The notes beneath the pieces were generated by a model. That model made no database searches, had not been told where the DNA came from, and saw nothing but the letters and a program-made list of their open reading frames with translations. A program made the translations under genes and the position numbers. A DNA stretch of 64,000 nt from Prostheceraeus crozeri (Eukaryota > Platyhelminthes > Polycladida > Euryleptidae), in contig CAJQUW010010372.1 in NCBI GenBank assembly GCA_907163375.1, positions 74,501-138,500 on the forward strand, written 5' to 3'. Positions within the stretch are counted from its first letter, which is position 1. Every line of letters begins with the position of its first letter. Positions 57,840-64,000 of the stretch are shown piece by piece.

Positions 57840-58350
57840 CCTAAATATGCCTGTAATTTATAAACACAATCTTAAACATTTTTCATCAAATCAAAACATT
57901 GCAAGTGAACCTTCTATGAAATCTGTTTACCATTATAACAGTGCAAAATCAATCCAAAAAGAAGGAGATGGAATATTTTCTGGCATCAGTGATAATATAG
58001 GAAGTATCGTTAATGTTATTAAAAATAATGAAGATTTGATTACATCTGATGCAAAAGGAGCAGCTGCTGTAGGTAGTACAGCTAGTGCAATATCAAATGC
58101 TGTTAAGTCTCAAAACGAACTAGAAACTATTCGTAGACTTAGGAATGATGCCAAAGAACTACAAGAAGCTAAAAGTCTAAAAACTAAAAAGCTAAAAGAG
58201 CTAAAAGAACTACAAAAAGCTGAAGAACTAAAGAAATCAAAAAAACTTTCAGAGGAAACAAAAAACAAATTGGTAACATAGCCGCTGAAAGTGAACAGGA
58301 GAAGAAATCAATTGAAGAAATAAGAGGTAATGTTTTAGCAAAATTCTAAA
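57840..58350 (+). pseudogene. Polinton-like element: Ala-rich coiled-coil protein (fossil)
   Basis: GISDNIGSIVNVIKNNEDLI then AAAVGSTASAISNAVKSQ and a Lys/Glu-rich helix resemble a small virion-associated protein (minor core or minor capsid type) of related elements. Function inferred only from pattern. Confidence 0.4.
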
Positions 58351-58439
58351 ATATATTCTAAGAAAATATTTTTTTCTGTGTGTGAGAATTTCTTTTTGTG
58401 TGTGAGAAAAAACAAAAAAGTCAAATTATTTTTCATAAA

Positions 58440-58530
58440 AATGTCTTCCTTAATTGAAAATAAATTTAAATTAGACGATCCTCCGTTCGTCAGTTACAAT
58501 CAAAAAAAAAGAATGACTATATAAGAATTG
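58440..58530 (+). pseudogene. Polinton-like element: start of a further gene, cut at the element edge
   Basis: A short frame (MSSLIENKFKLDDPPFV) starts in AT-rich sequence, and the composition changes abruptly to that of the host near 58530, suggesting the element's right part is missing. Confidence 0.4.
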
Positions 58531-58785
58531 CTATGAATCCCGGATCTTCTAGTAGAGTAAATACTGGACTTCATCAACTTCTCAACTGTAACTCAAATCA
58601 TCGATGTAACGTTAGTGTCCTACGTCAGCCTGAGTGACTTACTGACTTCCCATACAGTGAAAATAGAACGACGTATGTGCATTTGACCTTTCAGTGTATA
58701 CCCAACACTGCATCGACTTATCTGTCAGTCCATGAGAGAGAAGCTACGCCGAACGAGAGAAAGACGTAGACTTCGCGGCTAAGCC
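58531..58785. other. Unassigned sequence at the right edge of the Polinton-like element
   Basis: Base composition returns to normal. No frame or repeat recognised. Confidence 0.4.
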
Positions 58786-58789
58786 AGTA

Positions 58790-59290
58790 TAAACAAATGC
58801 AGAGCATTCTGTTGTGCAGTCCTTCAGCTTGCTCTGCCATTCTAGATATTTTAAGCTAGTTTGGGCCATTCCGAGCTATACTGACGAGGTCGCTGTTTCG
58901 CTCTGAAAGAGCCGTACTGCCCTTGTAGGGCGAAAGGCAGCGTCTAAGACTGCCAAGGAATTTTCGTGCTTAATTTTTTCAAGTCTGAGGACATCTTTAT
59001 ATTCTATGCCTAGGCGAACTAGCGCTCTGGAATCTTTTAGACTGAGATCTGATGAGATGGTGGGGGTTCAGACGAGTCATCGGACTACATTCGGTGGCTG
59101 CATCTCTGGAATGATCTCCCAATGGAAGTGAGATAGGGTGTTTATAAACTCAAGAGACTTGCTGTCTCTTAAATGTCTCTTGTTGAATGTTTTAAAATTC
59201 GACCAATTTTTTTTACCTATTTTGAAGCGGCCTAAAATCACTTTTGTGATATAGTGCCCTCATGTAATGTGCACCGAAATAAAATAAAGA
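58790..59290 (+). repeat. LINE-derived 3' end repeat
   Basis: The plus-strand partner of 43985-44235: AAATGCAGAGCATTCTGTTG, AGTCCTTCAGCTTGCTCTGC, AAGTCTGAGGACATCTTTAT. It continues with a frame ending LWNDLPMEVR.GVYKLKRL (the WN.LP...R...FK..L tail of CR1/Jockey-type LINEs) and then AATAAAATAAAG. Together the two copies form a diverged inverted pair around the 44.2-58.8 kb region. Confidence 0.7.
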
Positions 59291-59533
59291 CTACTGTTGG
59301 AACTTGAGGGACAGATTGGAGGTTGAATGAAGAAGATTAAGTGAATGACCATAATGAGATGTGGTAGATGTTCAATCATGTTTTCATCTATGCTTCTTTT
59401 CTCCGTCTATGTATTCCACGAATGTGTATTATTTGAAACCTTGTTCATACACTTTCAACATGAATTGGACAAATATTTTGCAGGAATGTAATCTTATGTT
59501 GTAGTCCAGTGGCAAAATGCGATTTTTTTGATG

Positions 59534-59921
59534 AACCTTGTTTTGTTTGATAACAGATGTTTTATTGTTGACTATGCTTAAATGGATCATTTGGAGCATA
59601 TATCAGTCGGGTGCCAGGCTGGCACCCTTGGGCAAAATTTTTTATCGGCCTATTTTCAAAATGACCGACCATGCGCTTAAAATATACGTGAAAATTCTCT
59701 AATTCGCCCTGTAAATAGATTTGAAGGCGGGGAGTTAATATAGCGGAGACGATATCAATCTTATCCAGTCCAAACTTTCATGATCAATCCGAATTTTAGG
59801 TGTCCACATTCGTCAGACCTCACTGTTAGCCGTGAGAGCTGAATATTTGCATCATACTACTCATAAAATATGAAAATGCGATTTCAAAGCTGCTAGTAGA
59901 TAGCCATCTCAAGAGCACTTT
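59534..59921 (+). repeat. Left 388-bp terminal inverted repeat
   Basis: Near-identical inverted copy of 63152-63539; for example GCATATATCAGTCGGGTGCC lies here and its complement near 63470. Confidence 0.95.
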
Positions 59922-60599
59922 GTCTAGTCCAAAATTTCGTAAGAAATGCGAATTTCAGGTGCCCTTATGTTGCATTTTATATTTTTTATATTAGTTTCTG
60001 TAGGAACCTGTTCATTCATTATGTTAACTTATCAATCTTCGTGAATGTCATACATTTAAACGAGGTTATACATTTTCAGTAGTCATTTTCAAGTAAGCGA
60101 CTTCAACTAAAACGAAGAAACTGTTGGTTACGAGCAATCATTCGTGAAGTTGTGCCTTGCAAGCATTCCTTCATTTTGTAAACTTATTAATACATAAAGT
60201 AATTCATCATTTTTTGAATTTACGATTTCTTACATTATGTTATTGTTTACTGTTTTTGTTATGTTTTGTTTATGAAGGCGTGAGCTCTTACATTGATTGT
60301 TATTTGAATTGATTCTGGTATTACTGATTGTCGAATTTCAAATCAGATAAGAGCCATTAATTGCTTTGTGGTAGTGAAGCTGAATGAGCTATATGAAATG
60401 TGCGAGTGTATTTTATACTGTAAATCTAAAACTATGTTCATGTATGCATAATAAAAGTTTTGCAAAACTTAATATCTTAATACAGGTGACAAACAAATCA
60501 GTCCGGTAGCCCTATAAACATTTTCATGGGCAGGATAGCTTCATCTTCAGTTAATGTGGACGGGTCAGTGGAATTAGGAGAGCAAATGATGAAAAGCTA

Positions 60600-62930
60600 A
60601 GAGGATGGCTGGCCTGGAAGCTTCCACAAGGCCCTGACAAAGCCTGTAGCAACAGTGACAGAACAGAACAAACGGATCAACATATATGGTGTACCTGTGT
60701 GCGATCCCTCATTGACATACGTGCACTGCGTTTGCAGAAGGTGAGAGATGTAAACATGAAAGATGTACTTGGCTACGAGCTTGCACCACCTTCCATGTTT
60801 GAGAAGACAGAGGATATGCGGATATCAAAAGTAAGTCAACTTTGAGGACGAAGCTGCAAGTTGAGCAGACAGTGCGGTGCAATGCGCCTCCAAAAGACAT
60901 AGTTCTCGATGGATGTGCCATATTGTGGGTAATTAAGTGGCCAGCCCGGCATAGTACAAGATTTTGTCGAGAATCTGTTTGAATACATTTCAAATCATCT
61001 GAAAGTCTGTGACACATACCTCATCTTCGATAGGTATTATCAGAATAACATCAAGGAGAACACAAGAGCATCAAGAGCTGCGAAGCATGCAAGGCAGGAA
61101 CATCAAATGTCAATGCTAACGCCACTTCCACCACAAAAAGTATGCCTGACTGTCACAAGGAATAAGGTGCAATTGATCAAGCTTGTTTGTGAATACCTCA
61201 TCCAACAGAAACATCTCCTACCACAGAATGGAAAGAAATTACTGGACCCGATCCTACACCCGTTCAGATCAGTGATGCTGCTGAAGAAGAACGAGTAGAT
61301 CTTCGCACAGCACATGAAGAAGCTAATGTCATCATCGCACAGCAAGTTGTTCACTTGGCCTGCCGTGGGACCAGTAGCATACGAGTGGTTGCAGACGATA
61401 CCGATGGATTCGTACAGGTTTTTCCACCCACAATCATGCATTGTACAAGCATATTAGCTAAATAGCATTCAGATTCACATGTTCAAGTTGATATCTGTGT
61501 CTTGGTCAGCCAATTTCGCTGACTGCTGTGCTTGTGCATGCAACTTCGCATCTAGTGAACACGAATTCCTGAATATGACGGTTGTTCACCAATTCACCAG
61601 TCTGATTCGCGTATATAAACAGCATTTTCACTGTCAGCGTGTGCACATCGACATCTTTATATAAATGTCTCCTGAGCGTGGTCAGTACTCACATACGAGT
61701 TTTAAAATGAAGCAGAAGCTCACTGCTGCACCGATGAATGGTGAGGATCATACTCGTAAAGCTGCTTCAAGTGTAGGCTTACTCAATATTAACTTTCAAC
61801 TGCCAGATACATCATAAAGCGTCATCAACGTGCGGACATTTGAGACATTTGTCAACAAGCGACGTAGGCGACGGGAGGAATCTGTGCGGCTGATCGACAG
61901 TCTTGTTAGGTGTATTATCGAACTGGTCGAGAAAGCTCCTGACATGACTTTAGAATAAATAAAATCAAAGTTAGAGAATCCAATTTCAATTTCAACAATA
62001 TCTCGAGCACTGGATGGGGAACTAATGACTATGAAAAAGTTATAGGATTTCCCAGTGAGACGGAATTCTCTCGACGTGAAGGATGACCGCTCAAATTATG
62101 CACACTGGTATTTGAAACAGTACCCTGATTTTTATTGATGAAACCTGTTTCAATTTTTTTACGAAGAGAACAAGGAGGCGAAACGAAGAGAACAATATTG
62201 CTCTTGCATTTCTATAAGGCAAACCGGCTGACATGTGATCTGGCCATGGTTGGGGACAAGTCCAGGAAGGACAAATGCTGACATAAAGGTACCGGTGGAA
62301 AAGCACGGACACACCATTGAAGACCTCCTACCTGCGCATCTGCCATCAGGTTGTGACACCGTGGCTGCTCTCTGGAGTGTGGGGAAGGGAACTGTGCTCA
62401 AGATAGTGAAAGATGGCGGGCAACGACTTGACAAACTTGGTGATGTTACTGAGAGCATTGATACTGTCAGCCTACAAGCAATTGCTTTCGTTGCGTCATG
62501 CCATGGTCACCCCTGTGAATCTAACGTGACAGCTCAACAGTATGAAGTCTGGTTGAAAAAAATGTCGTATCACAAATTGAACTCTGCTCCAGACCATAAA
62601 GTGATCCCGCCAACAAGTGAAACTTTCGAACAACATATTCTTAGAGCTCATTTCCAACCTGCTATCTGGAGAAGTGCGCTTGATCCAGATCTACCTTCTC
62701 TCAGTCCCCTGCAGTATGGGTGGAAAAAGTCCCAAAGCAACACCCTGGAGCCAATCGCTCTACCGACAGATGTGACTGCAGCACCAGAAGAGGTCCTTCA
62801 TATGATCAAATACAGCTGCGATGTATGCTCAACAGCCAGATGTAGCTGCAGAGTAGCGAATACGACTTGCTCCTAGTATTGTGGCTGTCAAGCAGGCAGT
62901 GACTGCCTCAGACGAGAATTGTAACATCGT
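60600..62930 (+). pseudogene. PIN-like nuclease plus CXC (tesmin-type) domain protein, decayed
   Basis: Blocks in order: ISNHLKVCDTYLIFDRYYQN and NIKENTRASRAAKHARQE (about 60980-61090), PLPPQKVCLTVTRNKVQLIK (61120-61180), RTAHEEANVIIAQQVVHLAC then SIRVVADDTDGFVQVF (61300-61425), and after a gap KHGHTIEDLLPAHLPSGCDT with VAALWSVGKGTVLKIV (62300-62410), AFEQH-like TSETFEQHILRAHFQPAIWR, LSPLQYGWKK, and a C-terminal CXC-like cluster (CDVCSTARCSCRVANTTCS, 62810-62875). This is a large multicopy invertebrate family; DDTD and GCDT look like PIN/FEN-type acidic sites. Stops and frame shifts at 60843, about 60940, 61243 and 62876, plus an unassigned 61445-62230 segment, show decay. The open frame 62235-62876 is the best part. 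Confidence 0.65.
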
Positions 62931-63151
62931 CAATAACAGGTGATGAAGAGTTTGATGAGACCAATGTTGAGTGAGCGCGAAACACTGATGGTTCTGCACA
63001 CTCGATGGTCATTGCATTAGGTCATATATGAGTGATTCTTCCAAGGAAAGTAATGTTACTCTTTTGTTTTAAATTGATGTTCTTAGTTTGCATGCCGCAA
63101 AAATGCAGTTTTATGTCTCTTAGAATGTATCATCGTCCTATTGGCGTAGCA

Positions 63152-63539
63152 AAAGTGCTCTTGAGATGGATATCTACTAGCAGCTTTGAAATCGCATTTT
63201 CATATTTTATGAGTAGTATGATGCAAATATTCAGCTCTCACGGCTAACAGTGAGGTCTGACGAATGTGGACACCTAAAATTCGGATTGATCATGAAAGTT
63301 TGGACTGGATAAGATTGATATCGTCTCCGCTATATTAACTCCCCGCCTTCAAATCTATTTACAGGGCGAATTAGAGAATTTTCACGTATATTTTAAGCGC
63401 ATGGTCGGTCATTTTGAAAATAGGCCGATAAAAAATTTTGCCCAAGGGTGCCAGCCTGGCACCCGACTGATATATGCTCCAAATGACCCATTTAAGCATA
63501 ATCAACAATAAAACATCTGTTATCAAACAAAACAAGGTT
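63152..63539 (-). repeat. Right 388-bp terminal inverted repeat
   Basis: Inverted copy of 59534-59921, ending 32 bp from the FAN1 splice donor at 63571. Confidence 0.95.
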
Positions 63540-63571
63540 TAGTGAAATTCCTCTAGACTATTGGTTCTTAC

Positions 63572-63770
63572 CGCTTCCTTAGTTGTTGTCGGACAGATGG
63601 AAAGCTATCCATGAATGAGGTCAACGATTTTCTACTTGCTCTTTCCAGCAAACCCGTCTTGATCTCTTTACTTCGAGCTCCTTGACGTAATTTGTAATCC
63701 CTCCCAAAATCTGCCAGCTCGGGAGCAGTGAGAAGATCAAGAAGTGTAGATAAATCCTCTTCAGATGTAT
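63572..63770 (-). CDS. FAN1: FAN1 exon: SAP-like region (most upstream exon in the window)
   Basis: This 199-bp exon follows the acceptor CACTTCATTTCAG, starts with two bases of a split codon and ends with CG, completed by T in the exon at 41092. Donor GTAAGAAC. It reads TSEEDLSTLLDLLTAPELAD, FGRDYKLRQGARSKEIKTGL and RKSLTSFMDSFPSVRQQLRK. Human FAN1 from memory has [26 protein letters not shown] followed by a GQKQQLVDAFLKL helix: the L..LL.APEL block and the K..L helix align. This is the SAP-type DNA-binding segment. The bases from 63771 to the right edge look like intron. No defects. Confidence 0.9.
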
Positions 63771-64000
63771 CTGAAATGAAGTGCTATAAGAGACAATCAA
63801 ATTGGTTACCAAAAACTCCTCCGTAAATCACAAAGGTGAAATTGTATGGAACTTTGTCAATCTATGGGTGCATCTCTGATAAGAGGTTAGATGGCTAAGT
63901 TTTAATAAATTAATAAACAATAACTTTTAATTACTATTTTTTCATGTACTTCCCCTGTCATATCGATGTTGATAACTTTTAAAGCATAAAAACCGAAAAT

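Larger units (their letters stand above)
46985..58530. mobile_element. AT-rich Polinton-like virus-like element (fossil)
   Basis: About 11.5 kb, far more AT-rich than its flanks, with genes on both strands: structural-type and ATPase genes on plus (47370-50660), protein-primed DNA polymerase B and a run of small genes on minus (50710-57010), then two or more plus-strand genes (57100-58530). The ATPase plus PolB plus capsid-like set fits Polinton-like viruses or adintovirus-like elements. No integrase and no terminal inverted repeats were recognised, and the right edge ends inside a frame. It is broken, with roughly a dozen breaks, but much younger than the fossil at 32940-36960. Confidence 0.7.
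59534..63539 (+). mobile_element. DNA transposon with 388-bp terminal inverted repeats and PIN-like/CXC gene
   Basis: The first 388 bases (59534-59921) and last 388 (63152-63539) are inverted copies differing at only a few positions by eye. The outermost bases are AACCTTGTTTTGTTTGATAA. Each TIR contains the palindrome GGGTGCCAGGCTGGCACCC. The interior carries a decayed plus-strand gene for a PIN-like/CXC protein but no recognised transposase. No clear target duplication (flanks GATG / TAGTG). It ends 32 bp before the FAN1 donor at 63571. Confidence 0.9.

Noticed and set aside
46985-58530. Nuclear copy of mitochondrial DNA or a mitochondrial plasmid (AT-rich, with a B-type polymerase).
   Set aside because: The packaging ATPase and capsid-like regions do not occur in mitochondrial DNA or plasmids, and no rRNA, tRNA or respiratory genes were seen.
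62235-62876. A host FEN1/XPG nuclease gene.
   Set aside because: The motifs belong to a multicopy PIN-like/CXC family, the copy is broken upstream, and it is bracketed by transposon TIRs.

Overview
The window is intron-rich, repeat-saturated DNA from an invertebrate animal. There are no operons or ribosome-binding sites, the one host gene has GT-AG introns, and most of the sequence is layered transposable elements typical of marine invertebrate genomes (RTE and CR1-group LINEs, Penelope-like elements, hAT-like and pogo-like DNA transposons, Polintons). I cannot name the species.

The backbone is one host gene on the minus strand: FAN1, the structure-specific nuclease of DNA crosslink repair. 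Six internal coding exons (63572-63770, 40955-41092, 40009-40107, 37930-38064, 21156-21414, 8642-8906) run through the window. Their splice phases chain perfectly into about 365 uninterrupted codons covering the SAP-like region, the helical TPR region and the start of the nuclease lobe. The first exons lie beyond the right edge and the VRR-NUC exons beyond the left edge. Almost everything else sits in FAN1 introns of 22.5, 0.85, 1.9, 16.5 and 12.2 kb, or in the unfinished intron at the left end.

Left part (1-8641): a 472-base stretch with no G at all, pieces of a Penelope-like element with a hammerhead-ribozyme motif, a full-length but decayed CR1-group LINE inserted in a 64-bp tandem repeat, a 21-bp minisatellite and a LINE fragment. 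Intron 8907-21155: a truncated RTE LINE split by two DNA transposons, one of which carries a further transposon that itself contains a foldback repeat (four levels of nesting); then a hAT-like transposase copy split by another hAT-like element. Intron 21415-37929: RTE and PHD-finger LINE fragments, a CR1-group LINE between two RNase H LINE fragments, and an old Polinton fossil split by a complete-looking pogo element with TA duplications.

Intron 41093-63571: a LINE, a hAT-like remnant, a very AT-rich 11.5-kb Polinton-like virus-like fossil (46985-58530) with packaging ATPase, capsid-like and protein-primed DNA polymerase parts, and a 4.0-kb transposon (59534-63539) with near-identical 388-bp inverted ends around a decayed gene for a PIN-like/CXC protein. 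That transposon stops 32 bp from a FAN1 splice donor. No tRNA, rRNA or CRISPR array was seen. All homology calls come from reading the sequence and remembered family motifs, not database searches.
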